NCBI GenBank assembly: GCA_029817715.1
Contig: JARUPY010000607.1
Span: 2,976,001-3,040,000 of the forward strand
From: Melastoma dodecandrum
Taxonomy: Eukaryota; Streptophyta; Magnoliopsida; Myrtales; Melastomataceae
Reading direction: 5' to 3'
Length of the DNA: 64,000 nucleotides
Below, piece after piece: positions 24,935-38,064 of this stretch (position 1 is its first letter; each line of letters starts with the position of its first letter). The notes under the pieces were generated by a model. The model saw only the letters and a program-made list of their open reading frames with translations. It made no database searches and was not told the DNA's origin. The translations under genes were made by a program, and so were the position numbers.

Positions 24935-27630
24935 ATGGCCTCCTCCGCCCTCAGGATGGCCGCCTCCCTCCCATCTGCGAATCGCTCCGCCTCCTTCTCT
25001 CCGTACGTCCCCCTTCCGCTTGATTTTGTTTCCTACGGATTCGGTAGAGGAATCGCCTGATCGCCGCCCCCCTCCCCCGATTCTGTTCGCCATCCATTTT
25101 TAGGAGGAGTGTAGTTGATATTTTTTGTACGGACCTGCGGTCGGCGCACGATCGTTTGATTTCTTTCCATTCCGGATCACGACCGTTGGATCCGTCCGAT
25201 TGTTGTTATTTTGCTTCGGAAAGTAGTCGCGTTTCTTATGATATCAAAGCTTTCTGCTGTCGATTATCCTGTTGGATTTATTGGTAATCCATTGGCTTAG
25301 GGAAGGTAATGATCCATGTGATATTATTTTCTCTGCTCACAGGCTCGACAATCGGATTCTGCCTTCTTCGACTCGTTTTTCTTCCGACCTTGCCAGTACA
25401 AGTGACAGAAGTCTCGCTGTATCTCACACTTTTGACCCGCCTTCGAAGAGAAATGCTGTCGCACGAACATTTTGCTCTGCCGGCAGCATGTACACATATG
25501 TGAGCGATGGTTCGGAAGCTCATTCCCTTGTGAAGGAGGAGAGGATCGGGGTGCTTCTCCTTAATCTTGGCGGTCCGGAAACTCTCCATGATGTGCAGCC
25601 ATTCTTGTTCAATTTGTTCGCCGATCCCGTATGAATTACTTTTCTTTGTTTAATCAGAATTCTGTCCATGTGGTGCTGCTTGATTAAGTGTTTTGTTGGT
25701 TCGCTGTTCTCTAATTGTTGGCATCTTGTAGGACATCATACGTCTTCCAAGGCCATTTCGCTTTCTGCAGAGGCCTCTTGCTAAGATGATATCTGTCCTC
25801 CGGGCTCCAAAAAGCAAGGAGGGATATGCTGCCATTGGAGGTGGCTCTCCATTAAGGAAATTAACTGATGAGCAGGTACTTTAATCCGCCTCTAAGTCCA
25901 TCAGAACATTTGTAGTCTTTGCCTGCAAAAGGCGATAACCTCTTTACCAGTCCTGGACGTGCTTTAAAGTTGCTCCTCTATCATCTCTGATCTGCAACTA
26001 TTTTAAGAATTTCTTTTCAGAATAGCCATGTATGGATTTGACCTATCAGACTCGTTGGGGATGACTCATCTATTTATAAATTCTACTTTTTTGTAGGCAA
26101 ATGCTCTGAAAATGGCATTGGAAGAAAAGAATTTTCCTGTCAGCGTGTATGTTGGTATGCGCTATTGGTATCCTTTCACTGAGGAAGCCATGGAGCTGGT
26201 TAGTTCTACCTTTTTGTTGAATTATTTATCTGCTGGTACATGAAATTGATTTGCTGGCGTATCGCGTCTTTTCCTATGAGGTTTTCTTAAGTCTCCTAAT
26301 GAAGGGCTCATTATTCTCTTTTTCATGTTCAGATCAAAAGGGACAGAATTACCAGACTAGTTGTGCTGCCCCTGTACCCTCATTATTCAATATCGACGAC
26401 CGGATCAAGCCTACGTGTCATTGAAAATGTTTTTCGGTAATTGTGCTCTTGCTATTTCTCGTCCTTCCATTAATGCTGTTTGAAACAAGTCTTTTCTTGC
26501 TTTGCATCTATTAGACTAGACTTTCTTATATGTTCTTGCAGGGAAGACTCATACTTATCGAGGGTGCCTGTTTCCATAATACGGTCTTGGTACCAGAGAG
26601 ATGGTTATGTGAAGTCAATGGCTGATCTGATCCAGAAGGATGTTGAGAAATTCGCAAACCCGGAAGAGGTGAGTTTCGGTGAATTTCTGCTCAGATCAAG
26701 TTTGGCTGATGGTTGCTGACTGTAGTAAGTGAATACGCAGGTGTTGATTTTCTTCAGTGCGCATGGAGTGCCTGCTAGTTACATTACAGCTGGTGATCCA
26801 TACAAGGATCAGATGGAAGAGTGTATACATTTAATAATGCAGGAATTGAAATCAAGAGGTGTTCACAATGACCACACACTTGCCTACCAGGTTAGATGTG
26901 TCATAATTTGTGTGGGTTGTCTACTCCCCTTCATCCGTCTGACTTTCATCTAACATGTTCTGACAGAGTCGTGTCGGTCCTGTACAATGGTTGAAACCCT
27001 ATACTGATGAAGTCCTCGTTGAACTTGGGCAGAAAGGTGTGAAGAGTCTCTTAGCTGTGCCAGTAAGGTGAGTATTGAGTAAAGCTGCATTTAATCTGGA
27101 TGATCTCATCCATTGTAGTTATTTTCTATCCTTTTGGGATTATAAATGCCGGTTTCTTGGTGATGACACTGCTCGGATTAAGCATGTTTCCAGCATATTC
27201 CACGAAGGAAATGAACCACAATTATTTTTGTCGGCCTATTTGCTTACCTGCTGATTGCTCTTTCCACTGTACCTTCACTTAACAAACTATTTCATTTGGG
27301 TGCAAATATTTCAGCTTTGTCAGTGAGCACATTGAGACCCTCGAAGAGATTGACATGGAATACAGGGAGTTGGCTCTCGAATCTGGTATTGAGAACTGGG
27401 GCCGGGTCCCTGCTCTTGGATGCACCCCATCTTTCATCACGGATCTGGCGGATGCTGTCATAGAAGCTGTTCCTTCTGCCAGTGCTATGACAACATCCAC
27501 CTTCAACTCAGAAAATGACGAGGAGAATCCTTTTAATTATGCAATCAAGATGCTGTTTGGTTCAATTCTGGCGTTTGTCCTTCTCCTTTCTCCCAAAATG
27601 TTGACGGCTTTCAGGAATCAGCTCTTCTGA
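24935..27630 (+). CDS. FC2: Ferrochelatase, plastid form with C-terminal chlorophyll-binding-like domain
   Basis: Inserts Fe2+ into protoporphyrin IX (EC 4.98.1.1), the last step of heme synthesis in plastids. Nine exons: 24935-25002, 25343-25628, 25732-25875, 26097-26198, 26333-26436, 26542-26668, 26741-26890, 26967-27067, 27315-27630; 1398 bases, 465 residues. The catalytic core starts near residue 90 with [26 protein letters not shown] and FSAHGVP (catalytic His about 285) follow, then WGRVPALG. The N-terminal 85 residues are Ser/Arg-rich, consistent with a transit peptide. After the core, a linker leads to a final membrane helix [21 protein letters not shown], the LHC-like (CAB) segment. 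That tail is present in the type II plant enzyme (FC2) and absent from FC1, hence the symbol. All junctions are GT-AG. Confidence 0.96.
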
Positions 27631-28586
27631 AGGGGATTAGTCGACCAGGTTTTTTGTAGATACATACCAAATAGGCCTCCATGCTGTCAGTCATGCCGTG
27701 TTAGTAAGCATTGAGATGTCACCCACAAAAACTCACCAGTCTCCTGGCAGGATATTGCTTTGATCAAGCCGGCAAGGCTTTAAAATCCTTTGTAAGACGT
27801 GACATACCTGAGTTGAGTTATACTACGAATGCTATTTCTTGTACATGAGGAAATCGCAATATCTAGGATACCTACTACGTCGTTTGTGGCGAACTTCTTT
27901 TCGGATCAGAGTTTATGGAGTTATATTGGGGGAGGCGAATTACAAATTCACTGTCACAGGTGAACGTGTTTTGATTGGAAATACAAGCATCTGCGGATGC
28001 TTCTTATTTATTGTCAGCATTTCGACGTCATGTGCCAATGGAGTTTTCGCTATTACATAGACATCTTCATAGAGAGTCTCGGGTTATTTCTTAGATGGGT
28101 GTTATCTAAAGGTATGATGCCTCGTTTCTCGTCCTTCCCGTGTTTAATGGTACGGAGGATTATATACGTCGAATAAGTTATTTCGTCTTGGCGTTGCGAG
28201 GCTGAACTTTCATTACAACAACGACTCTTCTTCATTCAGATGCCACGCCGAGGTCACTGCTACTTGCTTCTATTATTTTGTTCATTGTCTAAGATTTATT
28301 TAGTTTACAAATATAAAGTATACGTAAATTTGAATAGTTTTTAGACTTTCGAGATATGCATGTGTTTTAGTATAGTACAGGTCATATATTATTATTTATA
28401 TAAAACTTTACAAAACGAGCACAAGTATTATACAATTCTTGTTTTAAGAACATGACCACGTTGAATGAAATCACAAGATCCCGAATCTCAGATAGAGCTG
28501 AGAAAGTTGCTTTTATTCTCATAACATAAAGCTCGGATGTAAACCAAGCGAGGCTTTTGAAGACAAGGCAGGGCCAGAAAGAGCCC
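27631..28586. other. Convergent 3' spacer
   Basis: 3' regions of ferrochelatase (+) and NDUFS7 (-). AT-rich from 28260 to 28450; no gene recognised. Confidence 0.4.
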
Positions 28587-30067
<1,481 letters not shown>

Positions 30068-31689
30068 CGGAGATTTCTAGAGGGAGAAACGGCGATATAG
30101 ATCAAGAGAGAGAATGTGAAACGGCGTTTGAATTTCGGTGACGGCGATGTTTTAGGTGGTTCGACCGGTCGATGTGGCGTTTCACGGTTCACTCGAATGA
30201 GTTCGAGTCCGTGGCCGAGTTGTGGGAAGGTAGGAGGGTAAAATCGGCAATTCCCAACTTGTAGGGTTTTGGTCAACCTATATCATCCCAGACCCGACCA
30301 CCGACCGACCCCTTCATTCTCGGTTATCGCCATCGCCATGATCTCGATCGTCCCTTGGTCGTTAGGGTTTTTGCGAAGCGAGGAGACGATGGGAGTGAGT
30401 GTTCACGTTCGTTTGCAAGAACTTCGGCAAGAAGTGGGGCGCCAAGCAGCTCAACGATGACATGGGAGCGTTGGCTTCCTCCACTTACGATCTCCAGTGG
30501 AATCTCGTTCAGTCCATCTTTTCTCGCGACGTTACCCAATTTAAGTTAGAAAAGTAATAAATGAGAATGAATTTATGGATAAACTTCGTCCGGTTACGTC
30601 TATCACACAGTGCATTGTCACTGCTCATTCGCTTATTTCAAACTCCCTGGATATAAAGAATATATCATGCACGCCAGACATTAAATATATGTCAAACTGC
30701 ATCCTTTCCTTAGCTTATCCATACGAAGAACGTGGGTGTTTGTTTTTCGTCAGAAAAAAAGAATAATGAGTTTCAATCCATTCAGGACATGGTAGTATTT
30801 GAGGACACATCATAGTTGTTAAATCCAAGGAACGCGCGATAGGCGAAGCGGGGCGATTAGAAATCTCTCTGTCTCCAGATGAGGTAGGTTACTAAGATGA
30901 TCGCCTTTGCTCGACTTTCATGCTTTATGGCCAAGCGAGAGGCGAACAAAAAGCACGCCTTTTGTAATAGGAAATGTCAAAGGTGATTTTGCATAAACAA
31001 ATAGACGCGCATATTTATAAATCAAAATTAAGTCGCAAACAAAACTCAAACTCCCGCGAGTCTCCACAAGTTGCGCCAATGTCGTCGCTTCGCTTTTGTA
31101 ACACAAACATAAACCCACGCGAGTGTTCTGAACAAGCTACGCCCCTATCCTCGTTGTGCTCATGTGCTCGTTGCACCCCCTGACCTTGTTGCATCTCTGT
31201 CATTGCGGCGAGTCTCCAGAACACGACCGGGCAGCCGTCTTTGCACTCGGAAGCCATTTGGCATCTGCCAACCTTCCCATCATTGGCAAGTGCTTTTATC
31301 CCTTTGTTTATGTTTGATTTGTTTCCTTTTCATGGGTCTTGTTCTCTTGCACTAATTACTTGATGATTATGTGATTTAATGGTAATTTGTTAGTTGGGTT
31401 TTGGGTTTGCAAAATTTTTTTCAGATTATAGTTGACATTTTGGTCTACGGTCTGAATCATTTACTAAAAATTCAGTTCACATAGAAGGTAATTAATTCAA
31501 ATGAGATATCAAATTTAGTTATCAAAATTATGGCATTGGATAGTGGATACAGAGTAACGGTAGTTTCCTACTTCAGTTTTCTTGTGTCCTATGCAATTTG
31601 AGATTTCATTAATTAATTAACCGGAGTAGTTTGTTTGTTTGTTTGCATTGGAAAATGACTATTCAAAATCCTAACTGAAGAGATCATGC
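30068..31689. other. Spacer with no recognised gene
   Basis: Upstream of NDUFS7. On the + strand 30410-30557 is open and ends TAA (residues such as FGKKWGAKQLNDDMG, then DLQWNLVQSIF); it looks protein-like but I recognise no family, see no good start, and treat it as a possible gene fragment. GGCGAAGCGGGGCGA-like sequence near 30845 looks like a dispersed repeat. AT-rich beyond 31350. Confidence 0.35.
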
Positions 31690-32345
31690 ATGGCGCCGTG
31701 GAACTTTACCAAACCCCAATGACATAAATTAAGTGAAGTGCAATTACTGTGGGAAAGTAACAGATGGTTGTGAAATAAATTAATTCAAGAAACACCTTGT
31801 TATAGGTTACAGGGATATGAAGTTTTTGTCGAGAATGCCATCTATCATGTTACGAAACATTGAGTGTATAAGACTAGAAAAATAAAATGGATTTAATTCC
31901 CCATCGATGAGGAAGATTTTATGTCACCACATGGGAATGTAAGCTAAGAATGCTCAATTCTATGATCCATCACTTGCTACGTAACATCAAATTGCACTAT
32001 TGTAACAAAATCGAGTCGAAAAAGATCGAGGGTCCTCTTGATTTTTACTTTTGTGATTGTGAATATCAAGATGGGGATAATGTTTTCAATAAGAAAACAA
32101 CAAGATTCAAAGTCACTTGATGAATACTATAAAAAGATGATAGATGATGCAGTCTAAGCCTTTTGTAAGTGGATGTATTATGTTAGAATGAATTCCTTTC
32201 ATTGTTGTCAATTACGGTAGTTTTGCTCCATTGATACATGCAGTTGGAGGCTATGGGAGAAATATGAATTCTCCGTATGTCAAAGTTACTTATTTAAATA
32301 AGGAGGTGAAATGCACAGAGGAGAAAAATGAGAAAATGAAACGGA
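31690..32345 (+). pseudogene. Relic of a hAT-type transposase (BED zinc finger and DUF659)
   Basis: A BED-type zinc finger is readable near 31735-31800: CNYCGKVTDG followed by FKKHL after a stop codon. Downstream, 32190-32320 gives NYGSFAPLIHAVGGYGRN and then VTYLNKEV, matching the conserved DUF659 segment of plant hAT transposases. The pieces are in order and on one strand but are split by stops and frameshifts, so this is an old dead copy. I could not find its terminal inverted repeats. Confidence 0.6.
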
Positions 32346-33129
32346 ACATATTGTTTACTATTTTTTAGAATAATGTAAAAATATGTAATCAAAATTATTG
32401 GTCTTCTAGTCCATGTGCTTCGTTTAGTTGATGGTGAGAAAAAAATCAATCAAAGTGTAGTGGGGCTAATGAACTGACCTATGTCATTAGATCTTCTCGA
32501 TCCACTATTATTACTGGGGCTTAATTGATGTGTATGCTTGATTAGATTGTGCTTTTCATATATTTTAGAGTAATTGAGTTTGAACCTTGCTTATATGCGT
32601 AGCTTTTAATTTGATAATTTCTTATTTGTTAACTTTGCTTGAGAACTTATTTTAACTTCATTATTTCAGTGCTGCCATTAAATATGGAGGCTATGTTTGT
32701 TTGGTTAGGGTATTGATTGTGTTTTAAACATGCTTTACATGTTAATATTACTTCTACATGCGAGAAAAAAATCAGATTTAGTTGTCTCAGGCCATCGATG
32801 GTGCTTTGTTGCTTTGCTTCAGTGCTTTCTCTAAGTGAATTATGCAAGCATCACCATGACTTTTGTAAGTATTTCATTAGGTTTTTACGCTTTTTATAAA
32901 AGGACCAGATCAAGTTCTGAACATTGTGTTCGTTTGTCAAATATTGCCATCTGTCATCTTACAGGCTCCGTGTCTTGCCGGAGTCAGTAGGTTTTCAACG
33001 GAATCCCATTATCCAGATTAGATTTTTGGTAGTCGCAATGATGATCTGTGATCGGAGGGAGGCCATGATAACTGGCTTGCCAGTTTAGTTTGATTGAGAA
33101 TTTCCAAAGAAGCTACAACTTCATCCTCA
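32346..33129. other. AT-rich spacer
   Basis: Nothing coding recognised between the hAT relic and the 3' end of the pectate lyase gene; presumably contains that gene's 3' UTR on the minus strand. Confidence 0.35.
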
Positions 33130-35059
33130 TCAGTTGGAACTGGAAAAAGAGTGATACAAAACTGTGAAAACAACTAGGAAAGCCATAAGTAAAACTTTCA
33201 TGGGTACTGAAAGCGTGGATGCGTAATTTCCGTAGTTGTCCCCGCATCCGCACCCAAACCCGCCTGATCCAGGGTAACCTATGAATCCATCTCCCGGGGA
33301 TTCAGGATTGGGATTAGTGGCGTTTCCAGGATTGGTTGCTCCACCAGGACCACTGCCAGAAGCATTAGAATCAAGTCCATACCAAGGATGGTCATCAAGA
33401 AGCGTTGGTTGTCAGCACGCCTGCCTTACCTGGCGATGATATTACCCTGGGCACCAGCGGTCGAAGTGAGCTGCTTGATGAGGGCAGCCGACAAGGGTTC
33501 CATGCTGGAGGCCTCGGCATAATGAGGGCTCGAAACGCTTCCTGATGCCACAAAGAAAGCCCCGTTTACCATTGCGTCCCCATCTGACCTCCAGTCCCAT
33601 TTCTTCCATTCGCTTTCATCCGTGTGCATGCGCTTCGTCACCTACACTCCATCCACAGTTTGATGCAATGGCTGTTATTTGATACAAGGGTTAGATTAGA
33701 AATGAATTACCTCTTTGTTATCGGCAGAAGCAGTATACAGATTCCCCTGACTGTTGATTGTGGGATTGGAGCTACCGCCGACGGCATACATCCCCCAAGG
33801 CTGGTAGTCATTGTTAACCACATGGAAGTAACCGAATCTGCATCTGGGCATCCTCTGCACCAGATCCTCGCTGAAGCGGTTGAATGCCACCGTCACCTGC
33901 ATTACCTTGTCATCTGTGAAATCGTCGCTGTGGCCCAGCAACATCACCTTGTCGTGGTGAGAGAATAAGTTGTTGGATATGGTAACACCTGTGGACCGTT
34001 CCGTGACATCGATCAGGCCATCTGAGCAGTATGACAGCGTGCAATGGTCAATCCAGATCCTGCCAGAACCGTAGACAGTGATACCATCACCGTCAGACCC
34101 GCCACTCGCAACGACTTCTGTCGGGCTTTTCCTGACTTTAGCTTTGCCAGAGGGCTTGCAGTGATGTATCTGTACGTTGTGGATGATGACATTCGTGACC
34201 TGACTTAGGATCAGGCAGCCGAAACCGGTTATCTGAACATTGGCTCCTCGACCATCAATGGTCTTGAAGCTTCCTACCAAGAGCTCGTTCTTAAGCTCGA
34301 TCTGCATGTCACCTGTTCTCAAGAAGAATCACTCGCTACATAAGTTCCGTAACTAGAGTTGGGCGGAATTCAGAGTAGGATCTGACCGGAGAAGATGATC
34401 CATAGAGGCTGGGACTGGGTGACGCCAAAGCGTAGTGTCCCAGGGAGCGGACTGACAGGGTCTGCAGAGTCGGAGGAATCTGTGACAACATAAATCTCTC
34501 CGCCCTTGCCACCAAGGGCGTCACGGCCGAATCCGACGGCACAGTCAGCGAGGTGCTGGCGGTTGGACGGCCATCCGGGGTCGCACCTCCAGCAGTCGTC
34601 AATGGGGTTTCCGTTTGCAGACGTCTGCTGCAACCGCCTCGCCGTCCTCCACGCAGACAAAGACGCGTTGACACTCCTGCAAGGAAACCGAGGGGGTAAC
34701 TGCGGGCACTTCTTTCTTCACTTACCCATTAACCAACTATTCAAGCTATCCACAACTTGGGAGTTCAGCACTCCAATGGAAGTAGAAGATTAAAACCAAA
34801 AAAACTCATGCACAGAGCAATGCAAGCGCACTCGCACTCTTCCCCCGCCCCTCTACGCTTCCTCGCATAACTTCTCAAAGTCCTAAGTAAGAACGTGAAG
34901 TAGGAGGAAGTACCTGCGAACATCATGGGCGACCGATTCGGGGTCCGGGTGCTGGTGAGGAAGCACCAACTCGGCATAATCCACCACAGCCATGACGACC
35001 GTCGACCGCATCATACAGCTGCACAAGATCAACAAAAGCAAGACGGTTTCGTGAAGCAT
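33130..35059 (-). CDS. Pectate lyase-like protein with C-terminal extension and GPI-type tail (PMR6-like)
   Basis: Polysaccharide lyase family 1 protein expected to cleave homogalacturonan in the cell wall. Five exons on the minus strand: 35059-34914, 34676-34387, 34312-33711, 33641-33430, 33352-33130; 1473 bases, 490 residues. It starts with a signal peptide ([13 protein letters not shown]), then LPHQHPDPE. The core has [26 protein letters not shown] and IWIDHC (calcium-binding region), and [19 protein letters not shown] with the catalytic arginine. The last exon adds a Gly/Pro/Asn-rich stretch with CGCGDN and ends in a hydrophobic segment ([15 protein letters not shown]), as expected for a GPI-attachment signal. 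Arabidopsis PMR6 is the known pectate lyase with such an extension and a similar length (about 500). The fourth exon could also end at the in-frame TAA at 33426, which would drop the tail; the donor CAG|GTAAGG and matching acceptor favour the spliced form. Confidence 0.88.
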
Positions 35060-35682
35060 GTTCGTTCAGTAACCGAATACTTCCAGTGACCCGCAAGGAT
35101 GTTCCTAAACTGTGTCGAGAGAGCTCAGGAGGGCTGCAAAAGGAGAAGAAGTAACTAAGCAAGAAAAAGGATATAGTAATATATATATATATATATAATT
35201 TATACATTGCTTCTTGCAAATAAATAAAATATTCATTCTTGGTCGATATATAACAATGTCACAAATTTCCTTAAATACCAAAGACTAATTCTTTTTTATT
35301 TTCTTTCCAATGTTATTTCTCCCACTAATCCCCAAAAATATACTAGAAATAAAAGCAGTTGATTTTTTTTTTTACAGTAATAATAAAAGGGGATAGATAG
35401 GAAGAGAGTGGAGAGTTATGACAAAGACTTGCTAATTTGAGTGCCCCTTTTTGCAAGAATTTATTGTCTGAAAAAAGAAGAATAACATCCGATAGTTAAC
35501 ACAGATAGAGAATTGGATTTGGTACAAACTTTAGCTAATCAAGGAAACCCATAACCTTCTCTTTTTGGTATATTACATTATGTTTAAACCTCGTCCTCAG
35601 CCGCCCGACCTTTTTGGCAAAGATATCGCAGGGATCCTCAAAAATCAAGTTTCTCATATTCAAACATCCTTAAAACTCTGGT
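35060..35682. other. Upstream region of the pectate lyase gene
   Basis: AT-rich, with an AT microsatellite at about 35179-35197 some 120 bp upstream of the start codon that may serve as its TATA region. No other gene seen. Confidence 0.4.
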
Positions 35683-35949
35683 TCATATTGGTTGGGTGAC
35701 CGGCTTGTTCCATGGTCGGACTATCCGTTCGAGCCCCGACGGCCATTGCCACTCTCCCTCGAGGGTTCTGAGCCCATTGTTTTTACCTGCCACCACACGG
35801 TCACCGCACAACGTCAACCCATCTGCGGAAACAGGCAAATCAAACTCATACCGGGACCCTATTTTCAGATTCAATGGTTTATGGGATGAGATCGAACCTG
35901 CTAGCAGGAGGAACATGAGAAAGCAGAGTGATGGAAAAGATGTTCCCAT
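35683..35949 (-). CDS. Hypothetical small secreted protein (88 residues)
   Basis: The frame starts MGTSFPSLCFLMFLLLAG, a good signal peptide, followed by a short mature part with LKIGSRYEFDLPVSADG and a stop after KPVTQPI. One in-frame Met lies 14 codons upstream. I do not recognise the family. It is in the same orientation as the pectate lyase gene and about 620 bp upstream of it, but that gene has its own signal peptide, so this is not its first exon. It could be the first exon of a longer gene or a gene fragment. Confidence 0.4.
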   Translation of the reverse strand: MGTSFPSLCFLMFLLLAGSISSHKPLNLKIGSRYEFDLPVSADGLTLCGDRVVAGKNNGLRTLEGEWQWPSGLERIVRPWNKPVTQPI

Positions 35950-36223
35950 TGTTTCTGCAGATTTTGAATGTAGTGTAACTCTCGGATGCACTTATTAGAT
36001 CAAAGGCATGTGATTTTTCTTCGTGGGAAGATCTCATCAGTCGGAAGTGTAGTAATAAATGACCACTCCATATCTGGCGGATTTAATTACAAATACTTGA
36101 ATTAGTCCTAGGTTACCCCAATAAGATACGAACTTATCGAGCACCTTATATGCGCACAATTACCGAGCTTTAAAATAATTTACGAAATAGGTTAATCAAA
36201 CTTAAATTGATGTTGTCAACCTA

Positions 36224-36384
36224 TGAGTTATCCTCGAGAATTACGATTTTGTACGGAAATACGATCCGAGTTTCGTAAAATACGGTTTTACCGTCGGGGC
36301 TTGTTTTTAAAATATAAAGAGGACGGGTTTTCAAAACCCACCCTCCATGTAAATAGGCATGGAGGGACGTCCAATGGGGGCGTA
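36224..36384. repeat. Truncated relative of the 16.7-kb Mutator-like element
   Basis: TTTTGTACGGAAATACGA near 36250 and GACGGGTTTTCAAAACCCA near 36323 match the end and the internal palindrome of the element at 16721-17296. Only one end is recognisable; it abuts the large element that begins at about 36385. Confidence 0.55.
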
Positions 36385-36790
36385 CCAGTACACGTTAGTA
36401 CAATGTACTAATATTAACAGTAAAGTTTTGTACCGATTAGTACATTTGTAATTATTAACATTGTACATATGTACAATGTACTAACTGGTATTGTGCATGT
36501 ACTAGTACATGTTAGTACATTGTAAATATGTACAATGTTAGTAATTACAAATGTACTAATCGGTACAAAACTTTTACTGTTAATATTAGTACATTGTACT
36601 AACGCGTACTAGTAAAAAAACAGTAATATTTAGTACAATGTACTAACGCAAATTTAGTACAATATTAGTAATTACAAACTGTACTAATTTTTTGTTAGTA
36701 CTAATTTCATTTTGTACATTGTTAGTACATTGCTATTCGCACGAGCCTAAAACCTAACTCGTCGTGGATGTGAATTTACCATTTTGGTAA
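36385..36790. repeat. Left terminal repeat of the large Mutator-like element
   Basis: About 36392-36604 is a near-perfect palindrome: the left arm (GTTAGTACAATGTACTAATA, then ...AACAGTAAA.TTTTGTACCG) recurs reversed in the right arm, around a centre near 36498. Further GTACTAA units follow to 36735, then a unique inner part (ATTCGCACGAGCCTAA onward) that is repeated in inverted orientation near 48830-48895. Confidence 0.75.
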
Positions 36791-38059
36791 TACCCTCCCC
36801 CAAACCGGTTCGTCCGCATCCTTGGTCATATTCCCAAGTGACTTTCCCTCGAAGCTCGACACTCTAAGTCTTTCTACTCCCCGTGCTTGATACTTTCTTC
36901 TCCACGTGCTCGATACCTTCCTTGGATGCGTTCTCAGGAAACCAGGCCAGACAACGAAGGTACGTACATGGGTAGGTACGGGATGGAAGTGGGTTCCAAT
37001 GGGTTAACTGGTCCCTCGGGGCTGTGGGTATTTAGGGTTTACTGGTCTCTCGGGGCTGTGGGTATTGTGAAGGTTCGCTGCGGCGTCTTCTGGCACGGAT
37101 TCATCCCATTTTTTGAGTGCTGGAATGGGTTGGTGTGGTTGCGTTGGCGTGGGTTTGTGATTTTATTTATTGCTTAGATATGGCTGCATTCGCTGTCGCG
37201 TCCGCTTTGAGCAATGATTGATACTCTTTATTGCTTAGGTCTATTAGAGATGGATATGGAGGACCCCGATAATCGCGAAGACATCGACAAAGAAGATTTC
37301 AGAGGTGATGTGTTGGCTCGGTCAATGACTAAACACCCTAAGCCATATGCCCTTGAGAATGTGAATTCCCGATCGTCCGTCTTGTGACCGTGGTTGAGGA
37401 GCAGCATTGTTTCTTTCTAACTCCATTTGATATTGTCGTAGGATTACATATTCACACGTTGTAGCCCGAAGAAGCTGTGTGCGCTCTTCAATTCCTTCGA
37501 CGACGACAGGAAGGCCGTGCTCCGAGAGGTCGGCTTCGGGGGGCTGCTTCACCTGGCCAGCAAGAACATGAACCACAGGGCGTTGCGGCTATGCTTGAGG
37601 ATGTTCGATCCATTGAGGCGTGTCATGATCATCGACGACGTCGAGCACAGGTTGAGACCTGCCGACGTAGAAGCGATACTGGGTGTCCGTTGCACGAGAG
37701 TCCCCATTCCGATGAAAGGCTCACTGCAATCCGTTCACCCCGAGTTACGCGACCACATCAAAATTGGAAGGTTATCCATGAAGTCTGTTGAGGATAAGTT
37801 GCGCGATAGGCAGGCGACGGACGAACTATTCAAGGCGGAACTGGTACTATTCATCCTGGGATGCTACCTCTGTCCGAGTACTACGTTTGACATCCCAAGG
37901 GGATATCTCCTGGCAACACGTGATGCGGGATCGATTGTTACCATCGATTGGGCGACTCACGTGTTGGATACACTGTGCGAAGCTGTGAAGACATTTCAAG
38001 GGAAGAAGCAAGCGCGCTACATAGGGGGATGCGTACACCTCCTTACCGTAAGCACTATT

Positions 38060-38064
38060 GTTTG
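38060..38064. repeat. Target site duplication GTTTG (left copy)
   Basis: Matches GTTTG at 40085-40089 on the other side of the solo LTR. Confidence 0.8.

Noticed and set aside
35690..35760. GTTCGAGCCCCGAC resembling a tRNA T-arm
   Set aside because: No matching acceptor stem, D-arm or anticodon arm nearby.
37322..37576. Minus-strand frame opposite the Ulp1 N-terminal exon
   Set aside because: The plus strand shows the recognisable N-terminal domain of Ulp1-type transposon proteins; the opposite frame has no such signal.
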